64,000 nucleotides of DNA from the NCBI GenBank assembly GCA_963565915.1, contig OY751487.1, positions 5,084,001 through 5,148,000 of the forward strand. The letters run 5' to 3'. A model generated the notes under the pieces. The model was not told the DNA's origin. It ran no database searches and saw nothing but the letters and a program-made list of their open reading frames with translations. Made by a program: the position numbers and the translations under genes. The DNA is from Entoloma clypeatum. Its lineage: Eukaryota > Basidiomycota > Agaricomycetes > Agaricales > Entolomataceae. Shown here in pieces: positions 1 through 10,900 of the stretch; position 1 is the first letter of the stretch, and each line of letters opens with the position of its first letter.

Positions 1-1
1 G

Positions 2-877
2 ATCATCAGCGATAGGGGACCACAGTTCGCTGCAAAGTTCATGGAGATACTCTGCCGCATGTTAGGGATCAAGAGGAACCTGTCCACTGCATACCACCCA
101 CAGACTGATGGACAGGCCGAGCAATCGCATCAGGAAACAGAAGCATTCTTACGAAACTTTGTCAACCATCTACAGGATGATTGGGCAGAATGGATCGCAA
201 TCGCAGAGTTCCAGTACAATGACAAAGAACACCAGGCAACGAAGCACACCCCATTCTACCTCAACTACGGTTTACATCCGTGGAAGGGAGAACTCGTGTT
301 AGAAGATACCAATCCGGCTGCCAACGACTTCTTGAAAAAACTCAAACAGGCACGAGAAGAAGCCAATGCTGCCCTGAAACAAGCACAGGATCAGATGAAG
401 AAGACAGTTGACACACGGCGAAGTCCATCTCGGAACTACCACATCGGAGACAAGGTGTGGCTGGAAGGGACTAACATCAGGACTGATCACCCCTCAAAGA
501 AACTTGATGCACTCCGACATGGACCATTCAAAGTTCTAGAGAAGAAAGGAGCTAGCGCGTACCTTCTTGATCTTCCGAAGACTTGGAAGATGATTCACCC
601 TGTGTTCAACGAGACCCTGTTGTCACCATATGAAACTCCGAAGTATGCCATCCAGAAAAAGAAACCAGCCCCTGATCCGATCATTGTCGAAGGACAAGAA
701 GAGTACCATGTGTCTACGATCCTAGACTCTCAAAAGTTCCGCAGAAAGATCCAGTACCTCGTCCAGTGGGAAGGATATGGTCCAGAAGAGAACACATGGG
801 AACCTCGAGCTAATGTTCAGAACGCTCAAGATTTGATCTGTGATTTCCATCGGCAGAACCCGTCTCGCCCACGATAA
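2..877 (+). CDS. Ty3/gypsy chromovirus polyprotein, C-terminal part (integrase core end plus chromodomain)
   Basis: The reading frame is open from base 2, so the polyprotein starts before the window. The first residues contain the second catalytic Asp context of the DDE integrase (ISDRGPQFAAKF), followed by the AYHPQTDGQAEQ block that holds the catalytic Glu. A basic linker follows, then a chromodomain over roughly the last 60 residues (YHVSTILDSQ, YLVQWEGYG, ENTWEPR). This order, integrase then chromodomain, defines chromoviruses, whose chromodomain directs insertion to marked chromatin. The frame has no internal stop and ends at TAA 875-877. A polypurine tract and an LTR follow about 540 bp downstream, consistent with the 3' end of a fairly young element. 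Confidence 0.93.
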   Translation: MISDRGPQFAAKFMEILCRMLGIKRNLSTAYHPQTDGQAEQSHQETEAFLRNFVNHLQDDWAEWIAIAEFQYNDKEHQATKHTPFYLNYGLHPWKGELVLEDTNPAANDFLKKLKQAREEANAALKQAQDQMKKTVDTRRSPSRNYHIGDKVWLEGTNIRTDHPSKKLDALRHGPFKVLEKKGASAYLLDLPKTWKMIHPVFNETLLSPYETPKYAIQKKKPAPDPIIVEGQEEYHVSTILDSQKFRRKIQYLVQWEGYGPEENTWEPRANVQNAQDLICDFHRQNPSRPR

Positions 878-1011
878 AAGACAGCTCTCAGAATCCATGA
901 CAAGTATCGACCTCATCAGTCAACCACACACCGAGTTCCCCGCTCTAGTCCTTTTCCCTGCCCAATATAGCCTCCCCCTTCTTCTTCTATCTCTCAATCA
1001 TCCTCGCCGCC

Positions 1012-1383
1012 ATGTCCAACACCACCGTTACCTCCACCTCCACCACCGACATCAACCCCGCCATCACTGCCCTCATGAACAAAGCACTCTCCATGAGAGA
1101 CCAAATCCATGCTCTCGAAACTTCCCTTGCCGACCTCCTCCATCGCCAGATGCATATCCAGCTTCACTCGCTGTCCAACCTACCCGTCGCCCCGAGTCCC
1201 GAGGAAAAACAAATTCTCGGAAATTACACCAGCATCCTCGTAATTGAGAATCGACGTATTTGGCTGGCTATCAAAGGCCTCGAACTCGCCGTAGCCATCA
1301 ACGAGGAGTTGATATATGATTGGAGCCTCAAGGAAAGCCCGAACTGGTCCGATCCCGGCAACAATGAGGGATGGGGACAGTGA
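1012..1383 (+). CDS. Small ORF between chromovirus pol and its 3' LTR, function unknown
   Basis: An uninterrupted 123-residue ORF starts with ATG in a favourable context (GCCATGTCC) and ends just before the polypurine tract. The N-terminus is Thr/Ser-rich and the middle is amphipathic and predicted helical (repeated Leu/Ile spacing around MRDQIHALETSLADLL), which could form a coiled coil. I do not recognise a domain. Its position, after the chromodomain ORF and before the LTR of the same element, makes it an accessory ORF of the retrotransposon rather than a host gene. That assignment is inference from position. The clean reading frame argues that it was under selection recently or that the insertion is young. 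Confidence 0.5.
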   Translation: MSNTTVTSTSTTDINPAITALMNKALSMRDQIHALETSLADLLHRQMHIQLHSLSNLPVAPSPEEKQILGNYTSILVIENRRIWLAIKGLELAVAINEELIYDWSLKESPNWSDPGNNEGWGQ

Positions 1384-1400
1384 CTCTGTGAGGACACAGA

Positions 1401-1417
1401 GCTTGGAGAGGGGAACA
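1401..1417 (+). other. Polypurine tract of the first chromovirus
   Basis: A purine-rich run ending GGAGAGGGGAACA lies directly against the TGTTAC start of the LTR. This is where plus-strand DNA synthesis would be primed in an LTR retrotransposon. The placement fixes the 5' boundary of the LTR. Confidence 0.7.
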
Positions 1418-1819
1418 TGTTACGGACTCTATGGTATGAGGACCACGTCATATCTTTTACTTATTGGCCCGACTCGGCGCCCTCTTACAAACTTACTATG
1501 TCTAATGTCTACTTTCGCAACCTTCGATTCCCAGTCTGACTCATTACATTACTTTGTCATCCCCTTTAGTATACTTCGCTCCCGCGCTGACTTGCTTTCC
1601 GCAGTCAGCTTACTCACTGTACATAGCCTTCCGCAGTCGCCTTACTCATGCGCACTGCCTTCCGCAGTACTGACTCATCCGCTACCGCCTATAGTCAGTA
1701 CCTATATAAACCTCTTGTACTATAGTAGATTCCTTAGATTTAGCAATCACTTTGCTCTTCGCCTTTCCACTTTCCTGCATACTCTGCCCGAACCTTGGAA
1801 CGGTTTGTTAAGCATAACA
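1418..1819 (+). repeat. 3' LTR of the first chromovirus (402 bp)
   Basis: The segment begins TGTTACGGAC immediately after the polypurine tract and ends GCATAACA, giving the 5-bp inverted ends TGTTA/TAACA. It contains a TATA-like box (CCTATATAAACC, near 1700) suited to LTR promoter function. Upstream of that box, a sub-repeat built on CTTCCGCAGT occurs three times at 1595, 1627 and 1658, a spacing of about 31-32 bp. The matching 5' LTR would lie before the window, so the boundary rests on these ends only. The LTR lies against the second chromovirus, which suggests nested insertion. Confidence 0.72.
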
Positions 1820-1984
1820 GGGGCGGCCATTGGGCAGCAGTAGTGGCCATTGGGTGGAAGTGGAGCCAGGTGGAGTGGAGGTGGGGGGATAAAAGAAGTG
1901 TGGGAACATTTCATTGGCTGTCTGTCGAATTATGGTTCGAGTTTCAGCGATTGCCAAAAGTGCTTGGCAGTCAATGCCGAGCAA

Positions 1985-3651
1985 TGAGCATTGATGAAAC
2001 ATATGTACTAGATGAATTCAAGGAAGCCTATCGTAATGACGTTGAATGGTGCGAAGAACTACTCACCAGCGACTCCAATTTCTCCACCCATAATGACATC
2101 ATCTACCATGAAGGCCTCATATTTGTTCCGAAGTCCCTTCGTGCCAAAATTGTATATTCTCGACATGACTCTTTGCTTGGAGGACACCCTGGCCATGCCA
2201 AGACTTACGACCTTGTCAAACGGGACTATTCCTGGCCCAGTATGCATTCTTATATATGCAGCTATGTCCAATCTTGTGAAACTTGCACCTGTGTCAAACA
2301 TGGCACTCACAAGGCTTACGGTCTTCTCCAACCCCTGCAGATATCCAACCGCCCATGGGAATCAATCATCATGGATTTCATTGTCAGTCTCCCATGGCTA
2401 CGATTCCATATGGGTCATCTGCGACCGTCTGACACACGCCGCCCATTTTATCCCCATCTGTGAAGTGATGGATGCTCTGGAACTTGCCCGTCTGTACCTG
2501 GATCGCATTTTCTGCCACCACAGCTTCCCTCGTTCAATTGTATGTGATCGCGGCCCCATTTTTGTCTCATCATTCCTCACGCATCTAATGAAAATCTATG
2601 GGACCAAAATGAAACCTTCCACCGCGTACCATCCTCAAACGATGGTCTCACATAGCGCACCAATCAAACTCTCAAAACATACATTTGTACTTATTGTTCC
2701 TACCAGCAAGATGACTGGGTTGACTACCTTCCTCTTGCTGAGTTTACCTTCAATAACGCGACCAATGCTTCCACCCAGCAAACCCCGTTTTTTGCCAACC
2801 TAGGATACCACCCAGATTTTGAGATTAATATCACTGAACGTACCACAAATCCAGCCGCCACCAAATTCGCAGATTGCTTGGACCTTATTCACAAAGAACT
2901 TAAAGCCAAACTCGTGCATTCTAATGAATATATGGCTTGTTACTACAACAAACGCCACTCCAAAGCCCCCGAATTCATTCCTGGCGACCTCGTTTGGCTC
3001 CTTCAATGCAATATCAAGACAACATGTCCATCTGACAAACTTGATTACTGCCGCATTGGCCCCTTTGAGGTACTCAAAAAATGCGGCATGTTCTCATATC
3101 TTCTCAAACTCCCTCCATCCTTTGCGAGACTTCACTCTGTTTTCAACATTTCCTTATTAGAACCTTACATTTCACCCTCGATCATTCCCAATCAAATTTC
3201 CTCCCAGGGGATGCCACCACCTGTCACTATCAACATAAACCCTGAACAATTACGCAAGATCTCAACAATCATCGATTGCCGCAAGGTTGGCCGACGATAT
3301 GACTATTTCGTACATTGGCGTAACCTTGCCACAACAGAAGATTCCTGGGTACTCTTCAATGAAATTCCCTCCTCGCTCTATGAAACGCTCAAATGCTGGC
3401 ATCGCCGAAATACCTCACGACCACGCCCACCTCAAATTTACTTCAATACAACTACCGAAAAAAATCTTATTACTTTTACCAACATCCCCACATCCCATTC
3501 CATGCCCATTCGTTCACCTTCACCTCCACCAAAATCTCACAACCGAGATTATGTACTTCCCATTCAAACCACAACGCGCTCTGGATGGATCGCCAAGCCT
3601 CCGCCTTCCAAAGACTATGCATACTCCGTCCTAAAGAAGGGGGTAGTGTAA
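1985..3651 (+). pseudogene. Second Ty3/gypsy chromovirus, frameshifted integrase and chromodomain
   Basis: Three consecutive frames encode one integrase. Up to about 2395 the frame holds the H2C2 zinc-binding region (GGHPGHAKTYDLV, then CETCTCVKHG) and the first catalytic Asp (SIIMDFIVSLP). A second frame continues with VICDRLTHAAHFIP, the second Asp (SIVCDRGPIFVSS) and AYHPQT. A third frame from about 2800 carries the C-terminal domain (GDLVWLL) and a chromodomain-like end (YDYFVHWRN, EDSWV). At least two frameshifts make it non-functional. The element is 5'-truncated by the LTR of the preceding chromovirus. The last residues run into the purine-rich AAAGAAGGGGG that abuts the next LTR. Confidence 0.88.
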
Positions 3652-4595
3652 TGAACTCCCAGTCACGTGTTCCACATGACTGCGTCCAACACGTCTTTCT
3701 TCATTTTATTTCGCACTCGTTCTCCTTTCCTTTTCTGTCTTATGTCTCCTTTTATATACATTCACATGCACTCAAATTCTCCTTAGTGTCATGTAGCGTG
3801 TTTTTCAATGTCGGAAAACATTGGATGCGTCGGAGCAGTTGGAGCGGAGTAGCGGATGAACGGATGCAACAAGTCCGACGTCTTGCAGAAAGGACCTGGC
3901 TTCAACTTATGTGTTGCGCCTCATTCTTTGACGTGGTCTTAGATTTCAGATTGGCAGATGTCGGAGGGTGAGAGGAGCGGATGTGCAGAGTGGATGTGCG
4001 GAGGTGGAGATGTGAGAAGGAGGATGAGGACAAAAGGCAAAGGAATAGATTGGTGGAACGTATGGCAAGGGATAGTGATGTATAATATTCGAACTGAGGA
4101 ACTACGACAGAATTCATACTACTTATAGTAAACCAGAAGTGGGTCAGTAACTACTATAGATAAGGTGTGGATGTCGGAGTTACTCATCGGAGCAATCGGA
4201 GTACGGAGAGGAGCAAATGCAAAATTAACATCAAGATGTCTACTTGTCAGCATAATTAGAATGTTAACTAGTAGAGATGTCAATAAGTACTATTATGAAA
4301 ATTGTCCAATGTCGGACCAGATAAAACATCGGAGTCATCAGATGTGTTGGATGTATGAATTGCATGGTTATGACACTTAGATATATCACGGACTCGCCAT
4401 ATTTGTTTATCATCTAATTCTTGTCTCCTTTTTTATTTGGTTCTCCTTAATATATTTTCCTATAAATACTGTCCAACCTCTGCATGTATTAGGTTGTAGA
4501 ATCAACACAGTGTATTTGCCTATCAAATCTTCTTTCTTTGTTCTTTGTGATTTTCTCTCAAGAATCCTTTATCCATTTAGAATTAGGTTCTTACA
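3647..4595 (+). repeat. Long LTR of the second chromovirus (about 949 bp)
   Basis: The segment starts TGTAATGAAC directly after a purine tract and ends TTCTTACA, with matching TGTAA/TTACA inverted ends. It holds TATA-like boxes near 3752 and 4450 and short GGATGTG-rich direct repeats around 3960-4010. No second copy is in the window, so the 3' boundary is set only by the inverted terminal bases and by the start of helicase-like coding sequence directly after it. Confidence 0.55.
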
Positions 4596-4599
4596 GACA

Positions 4600-5679
4600 A
4601 TCTATGCAACCATTGAGACGATTAGCGGCATTTTGGACTGTCAAAAAATACTTCATCATCAATGAGATGTCACTGATCGCACGCAAATTTTTCGCAAAAT
4701 TATCAGGAATCATATGCACATCAGTGAAAGCACCAAAAATGATCTGCCTTTTGGAGGATTGAATGTCATTATGGTTGGAGACTTCCATCAGTTTCCTCCA
4801 GTTGTTTCTAAGAAAAGTGCACCTTTATTTTGGCCAAGCAATCCAACCACAGATACAACAAACGAGACAATTGGTCATAAATTGGGATGAATCACTTCTG
4901 ATAATGCCATGTCATTCAATTCAGATGCAGTAGAATACAGCAGCAAGTATGAAAAAGTGTAGGTTGAAACAAAGCCAACTTCTGCAGTCGCCGGCACAAG
5001 ATAGAATCCAATGCAGAGACCTAACATTGCCGGAACATTTTGCCATAGCAAGTAGAACTACTGGGAGGGGAAGAAACCAAAGAGAGAGAGCAGGTCTGCA
5101 AGATGTGGTTGAATTAGCAATCAGGATGAAGGTGATGGTAACATGGAATGTGCATAGGCCCCAGAATTGGATGTTGCAAATGGTACGCAGGGCGAAATAA
5201 AGGGCATCAAGCTTGACAAATGCGAGGACAAGTTTCAAGCAAACCAACCAGTGATATGATTGCAGTATCCACCTTGTTATGTTCTCGTGAAACTTTCACG
5301 GACCAAAATGATACAGCTCAAAGGATTGGAAGAACAGGTGGTGCCTATCATCCCAAAGAGCAGCACATTCGATGTGCAAATCGGTAAAGAGAAACAGACC
5401 GTGACACATAGTCAACTTCCAATAACACCAGCCTATGCATTTACCGATTACAGGGGCCAAGGACAAACAATATATCCAGTTATAATCGACATTGGAAAAC
5501 CACCAACAGGAGATTTGATGCCTTTCAATGCATATGTTGCACTGTCATGAGGTCGATCGCAAGCGAGCATATGGCTTCTTCGAGATTACGACGACAAATT
5601 ATTCACACAACACCCAAGCCAATATCTTCGGATAGAGGATACCAGGTTACATCAATTGGATGAGGAAACCAAAAAATGA
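4600..5679 (+). pseudogene. Helitron-type Pif1-like helicase, decayed fragment
   Basis: Broken frames match the C-terminal half of the Pif1-like helicase of Helitrons. Near 4640-4700 is KKYFIINEMSLIARKFF, the DEXX (Walker B) region with the expected Asp replaced by Asn. After a frameshift comes PFGGLNVIMVGDFHQFPPV (4750-4810), a signature of this family. From 5260 a further piece reads AYAFTDYRGQGQT and AYVALS, then a stop at 5548-5550 where the conserved ALSRGR motif needs Arg, then GRSQASIWLLRDY to the natural end near 5679. Rep and the helicase N-terminus are absent. It is a dead remnant lying directly against the long LTR. Confidence 0.82.
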
Positions 5680-6099
5680 TGGACAGACACCACCTTGCAG
5701 ACACGAGCACACAGGATGAACATATAGACGCGGAGCATAAGTCGAAGGTTCGCAGGTGCAAATGCACAGAACACACTGGCACGTGTGCAGGCGGTAGTTG
5801 ATAATCAACACGGAATGAACCGGTTACTATTAATATCAACCAGTCAAAAAGTGGTTACAATCTCGCAGCCAGTGACCTTGTTTACAACTTGTTTACAACA
5901 AGGTGACACGTGACCGGTCATATACTTTGAACCGTGAGAGAGTATGATTCTCAGTCATCCTCCAAATCACCTCCCTCAGGATGAAACGCGGATTCCTGAT
6001 AACCCAGAAAGCGAAACGATCGCCCTTGAGATCGGCCCCAAAACACAAGCCGGAAGCCCAGCCACCCCCACCAAGTAATGTCACAAATCGTGTTTTGCC
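5680..6099. other. Intergenic, with an imperfect hairpin at 5871-5909
   Basis: No gene is visible. Near its middle GTGACCTTGTT and AACAAGGTGAC form an imperfect inverted repeat (one mismatch) around a loop that itself repeats TTGTTTACAA. It could be a remnant of a transposon end or a regulatory palindrome upstream of the SET gene. I cannot decide between these. Confidence 0.35.
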
Positions 6100-7173
6100 A
6101 TGGATCTCCTCTCACATCGTCTCGAATTAGACCCCGGCATCGTGCTTCCTTTTGGAAAATTAGACCTCTGTACGTACCCATCCGCGATCTCCTGCTGAGC
6201 ACCTCACCACAAATTTTCTCTCGCAGCTGATCCCTTGCACTACAAAGCGAATCCCAAAATCGTAGAAACCCCCGGCGACTCGTCCGAAGCCCCCGAAATG
6301 AGCTTTAACTTTACCACCCTCCCTCCCTCAAAAGTCTCCTCGACCTACGCCGACTTCCCCGAAGGCTCCACCCAGTGCTGGTTCTACGGGCCCGGCCCCA
6401 AGCGCCTCGCACTCTCCATCCCCGGCTTCCCGCATCCCCTCCCTAAACCTCCGCAGCCCCGCCACCGCATCGGCCCTTCGCCCATCCCGGGCGGCGGGCT
6501 CGCCATGTTCGCCACGTGCGATATCAAAGCGAAGGAGGTCATCCTGGCGGAGCGCCCGCTCCTTATCGCGCCTTCCAGCCCGCCGCTTGGCATCAAGGGG
6601 CACGAGAAAATGACGCAGGTGCAGAAGATCCGCGCGATGTTGATGGAAGCGGAGAAGCTGATGGAATACGCGGTCGGGAGGATGTTCGAGGAGAATAAGG
6701 CCAAGTATCTCGCCCTTGCGAATAGCCATACGGAAGACGGGAGTGGTCCTCTTCACGGGGTGTTGAGGACAAATGGGTTTGCTCTCTCGATGGTACCTGG
6801 GGGCGGGGTCGACAAGAATCCAAGGCACTCGGGGGTCTTTGACGAGATATCCAGGATCAATCATAGGTTTGTTTCTTTCCATTTCTCGGATTGGAAGTGA
6901 CACCGGGTAATTGAAATCGCACACAGCTGTGATCCAAATGCTGCTCCTCATTTCCATGTTGAGAGTTTCTCGTCAAAGCTCGTTGCGAAGAGAGATATCA
7001 AGAAAGGAGAGGAGATTGTGGTATCGTACTGCAACATATTGGCTTGCCTCGAGGTTCGAAAGAAGCAGCTTGCACCCTATGGCTTCGTGTGCACATGCCC
7101 AAGGTGCACCTTTGAAAGTCGCATCGTTGATCCTGTCCACAGCTCATCTTGTACTCACCATCGAAGTCAGTAA
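6100..7173 (+). CDS. SET-domain protein (putative lysine methyltransferase), 318 aa
   Basis: Three exons are inferred: 6100-6169, 6227-6866 and 6927-7173, with GT-AG introns of 57 and 60 bp that keep frame. Joining exons 2 and 3 creates the SET-domain motif NHSCDPNA, which contacts S-adenosylmethionine and the target lysine. The catalytic-region motif GEEIVVSYC follows, and then a CTCPRC post-SET-like cysteine cluster. An earlier GGGLAMFAT segment (about residue 120) is the usual N-terminal SET start. No MYND finger is visible between the SET halves, where SMYD proteins carry one; a helical insert is there instead. It probably methylates protein lysines in nucleus or cytoplasm; the substrate is unknown. 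The reconstructed splice sites make this a good model. Confidence 0.85.
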
Positions 7174-7400
7174 TGACCAAAGCCTGTACTTTCCGTAACT
7201 ACATACCATGTACGATTAACGAAGAGGAATCGTATCTGAATAGCTTCTATCAAACATGAATTTTGGATACCACTGCCTGACACCATGGCAGTGCTGACCT
7301 ATGATACTACAACAATTTAGCTGTTCTGAGTAGATCGCACATTCCCAAAGTCAGCCTGATATATTAGGTCATACACGCGTCACGTCACTCCCAGACCACC

Positions 7401-9056
7401 ATGGTTCTCCAAAAACGCACACGAGACGGCGATTTCATTCAATGGACACCACCAGGCACCACACACAGTCCACCGCCAAAAAAGAAAGCACGTAAAGCTG
7501 CTCCGAGACCAGCTCCAGATGTATCAGCTACCTCGTCAGGGAAATTACCTTCTACACCGCCAAAGAAACCAAGAGCACCTGAGACGACCACAGAACAAGT
7601 CCCACCTTCGTACACGCACAGCACGATGGCGCAGGCTCAACCCGGGCCTTCACAACCCACATCCAAGTCCCGCAAGAAGAAGAGCGACCCAAACGCGCCA
7701 CAGCCGGAAAAGCGTGGTGCGATTTTCAAGAAATCTTGTCCCAAGAATATATTGGAGAGGGTGGAGCGTGTCATGTCACAGAGGTGCCCGCGTCCCCGTC
7801 TTCTATCAATACTTTACCAATTGTCCTTCCGTTTCCGAACAGGTTTTTCATGATCGACAGGCAAAGAACGCCTGGCGCGCTCGAGGAGGTTTTCAGTGTT
7901 TTAGGCTCGACTGGGAACGTACGCACCGTTCATCCTACCTCAGAAACACCGCTGATTCTAATCCTGGCACCTTTCGCAGGTATACACCGTAACGATCAAT
8001 CACAGACCAAGCTGCAATTGTGCGGTCCCCCCCCCCCCCCCCCATTTCCCATACTGACTGATACCAACTTCTTATTCTTCTAGGTCCCGACGCAATGAAA
8101 GGAAACCATTGCAAACACATCGTTCGTCCCTTCTTTTCACATATCTCCCCCCCATCGTCTGACCCCAGTACACAAAGCTCTTCATCTTCTTAAAAGGTCC
8201 CCGTAATTTCTCTCTTTTGTTTCTCTTTCTTTGACTCGAACAATTCTACAGTCGTCCAAGTCACACAAGGCTCCGGGTACTGGTACCAAAAGTCCGTCCA
8301 CACCCTTCCTCCCTTCCACCTCCACTAACCCCCAAACCCACACACACAGAGCACTCCTCACCCCCGAACTCGAAACCATCTTCGCCGAAGCCCCACTAGC
8401 GCCCAACGCCCTCGCCCACCCACGCATCCGCGAAGCCCACGCCCGCGCCACCGGAAAAGGAAAAGCTACTGAACCTACTACCGCCGCCACCACCGCCGCC
8501 GCCACCGACACGTCAACGAAAAAACGCCTCCCAGGCCCAGACGACGACTGCCCGATCTGCTACGAAAGCATGCACGGCGCCGCTGAAAAGTCCCTCGTCT
8601 TCTGTGAGGAGTGCGGGAACGGGCTGCATAAGGAGTGTTTCCAGCAGTGTGAGTTCTTCATTTTTTCGTTGTTGACTCGTCGCTTGATCATTCATCGGCT
8701 CTTTTTTCTTATTTTTTTTTATCCTGGTTTCGGTAGGGCAAGCAAGCTCGGCGAGAGATGGGAAGAGCCTCACGTGTGTGTGGTGTCGCGCGAGGTGGGT
8801 GGTCGTTGCTGGCTCTGCGGCGGGTGGTGGTGCGCGTGCTGGCGCGGATATCTCGGAGGAGGGGTATATCAACCTTGGGAATGTGTCTGGGACGAGTCCG
8901 GTTCGTGATACGAGTACTTGTGAGTGGACCTCCACTTTCCCCCTCCCCGGCGGGATTGATTTATTTTACTTATTTTCGTGTTTTTTTTTTAAAATCGTAG
9001 ACTATCATGGGCCGAGACGGGGTCAGAGGTATTATGGGTATCAAGATTATTATTGA
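7401..9056 (+). CDS. SWIM and RING zinc-finger protein (putative E3 ubiquitin ligase)
   Basis: ATG at 7401 opens a Pro/Lys-rich basic N-terminus with a nuclear-signal-like cluster (PPKKKARKA). Introns at 7784-7842, 7919-7979, 8020-8083, 8122-8177, 8197-8251 and 8292-8349 rebuild a SWIM domain. This runs from RFFMIDRQRTPG through GSTGNVYTV to the zinc ligands CNCPDAMKGNHCKHI (C-x-C...C-x-H), then GYWYQKALLTPEL. A RING finger follows (CPICYE...CEECGNGLHKECF) and closes with LTCVWCRARWV after the next intron. The protein ends QRYYGYQDYY at TGA 9054-9056 after an 81-bp intron (8920-9000). This SWIM-RING order resembles ZSWIM2/MEX-type E3 ligases. The acceptor of the 8649 intron is ambiguous: AG at 8741-8742 keeps frame. 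Confidence 0.82.
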
Positions 9057-10099
9057 GATATTTTTTGCCTTGGGGGTTGGTTTGCATGGTGCGTGGGCTC
9101 AAAAGTGTTTGTATATTGTTGTCGACTGATACGATCATCTCAGAATCGATTTTGTTTATTTGAGGATTTTATTACATATATTACAAAACTTTACACGCCT
9201 TGTACAGTGATTTTATGGCCTTTTGAATGTATCATCTATCTCGCGTCTGATTTGTCTTCTTCAAGTCACGGTTGCGCGTTTTTGTTTTTTTTTGCAAAAT
9301 GCATGTTACCTTACGTCTTACTATACTTAATTACTGCGTTCTGTGAGACCCATCATCATCATCCCCCACTTTTTGCCTTGTCCTACATATGAAGAAATTC
9401 TCAAATTGGAACGCTACCCGATAGATTTTCGAATTCGGGACCCACCTCAGTCAGGCTCGCGATGCATTTCGCCTTTGCGATTGGCTTTCATCACCCTTTA
9501 CCGGCCGTCCGTGGCATCGTCACCTCGTACAACAGCCGATAGAATAATGAGTGAGAGAGAGCGCGTGGACATGTTCAATACCTGCTGCGCCCCCGCTAAG
9601 CGTCGCGTGGGTTCGTAATTCACAGTACTAAGGCGAGCGATTGTACATATCGGGCTCCCGTTGAACACGAATGAATCAGGCAGAGGAAACGGAAGGATGG
9701 GGAGACGAATTTGAAGAGTAAGTAACAGTGCATCGGAATCGTGTACAGAACAAGCCTGGACACAGAGCTCATCAAGCATTATTCATCGGGCGACAACACG
9801 GTTAGGAAACGACTCACAAATCCGATCACTGTTCCAGTCTTTTTGAGCAAGCAGGAGCCTAAAATCCTCGGAGAGCATTTTTTTTTTTTAAAAAAGAGAG
9901 AGGTTGCGTGCCCTGATTCATATTCCATAATGTTATTTGATTTGGCGCATGGAGTACGTTCAGGTTTTGAAAGATTGAAGGAATGAAAAAGAACTCGACG
10001 CCGTGACTCGTTGTCTTTTTTTTTTCCGCCTTCTGACAGGCTGACCAGTGACTCTCTTCATGGCCGAGGAATGGTGGTGGAGCGCCCTCGATTGGGCCC
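9057..10099. other. Intergenic stretch, no supported gene
   Basis: This is AT-rich 3' flank of the SWIM-RING gene followed by mixed sequence. One short start-like exon (ATG 9671, encoding an acidic MNQAEETEGWGDEFE, then a strong GTAAGT donor at 9718) could be the eroded 5' end of a gene. No continuing exon was found. Homopolymer T/A runs occur at about 9880-9895 and 10013-10026. Confidence 0.4.
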
Positions 10100-10900
10100 C
10101 GGGTCCTATACACTACTGTACTTCCATTTCCGTTGGACGGGCAGGACTGTCCGCTGACGATGACAGGTGGATCGATGACTTCGTTGCCGCTTCTTCACGA
10201 GCAGCTCATGACAGCCTCCATATTCCGCGGCGCTGAGGTGTGGATGATGTGAGCTCTTCCTCGCAGCGCCCGGTGAACCGATGAGGATGTCTTCACGCAC
10301 GGAGGGGGCCTTTCTGGGATAAAAAATGCGATGGAGTGCCGCGATGATTTGACATCGTAATCCATGATTGGTTTGTCGTCCGGCAGAGATCTTCCCAGAA
10401 GTGGGTTCCAGAAGCCCGGGGAATGAGGTTGAGCAGGGGAGATTTCCCACTCCCATTGATGCCCACGATGACTACGAGCTGCCCTGGATGAGATATCGAG
10501 TGAAACCCCCCTTGATTGCGTCATGCGTGTTTGGTTGAGGATAACGTAGCAGAGGGAAACATCCCTGTAGTCGATCAAGAGATGGTTGTGAATCATATGC
10601 GAAACATTTTGATTGTATACTTACTTGTAGGAGAGCTTCATGCCTGAACGATGGCTAGCGGGGTTCGAATAGTGATCGGAACCTTGACCAGTGTTTGATA
10701 AAATTGTTCGAGGCCCTGAAGCGTGTCTAGCAAAGAAATTAGACTGCATTTACTGAGCGTGTCGCGCAATTTACTTTTCGTTGCATAGTATTGAAAGAAA
10801 GCCATTATGGCAATAGAATGAGAAAGGTACGAAGGGAGCGTTGGACCTGAAGGGTCACCCCGCATTCTCTCCACCCAGCAGAAATCACGGGATGGACCAG
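10100..10900 (-). pseudogene. ABC transporter (exporter type), decayed nucleotide-binding domain
   Basis: On the minus strand three frames alternate to spell one ABC ATPase. LVVIVGINGSGKSPLLNL is the Walker A loop, with Pro where Thr/Ser is expected after GKS. EPTSGKIS is in a second frame, DDKPIMDYDVKSSRHSIAFF in a third, and then SVREDILIG, the segment after the Q-loop. Upstream on the same strand (10638-10874) is a hydrophobic stretch that could be the end of the membrane domain. At least three frameshifts and the altered P-loop mean it cannot be functional. No Walker B or ABC signature remains downstream. The family is clear; the exact subfamily is not. Confidence 0.7.

Noticed and set aside
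9671..9748. Short acidic exon followed by a GTAAGT donor
   Set aside because: The nearest acceptor would make a 31-bp intron and the next frame carries no motif, so no gene could be built.
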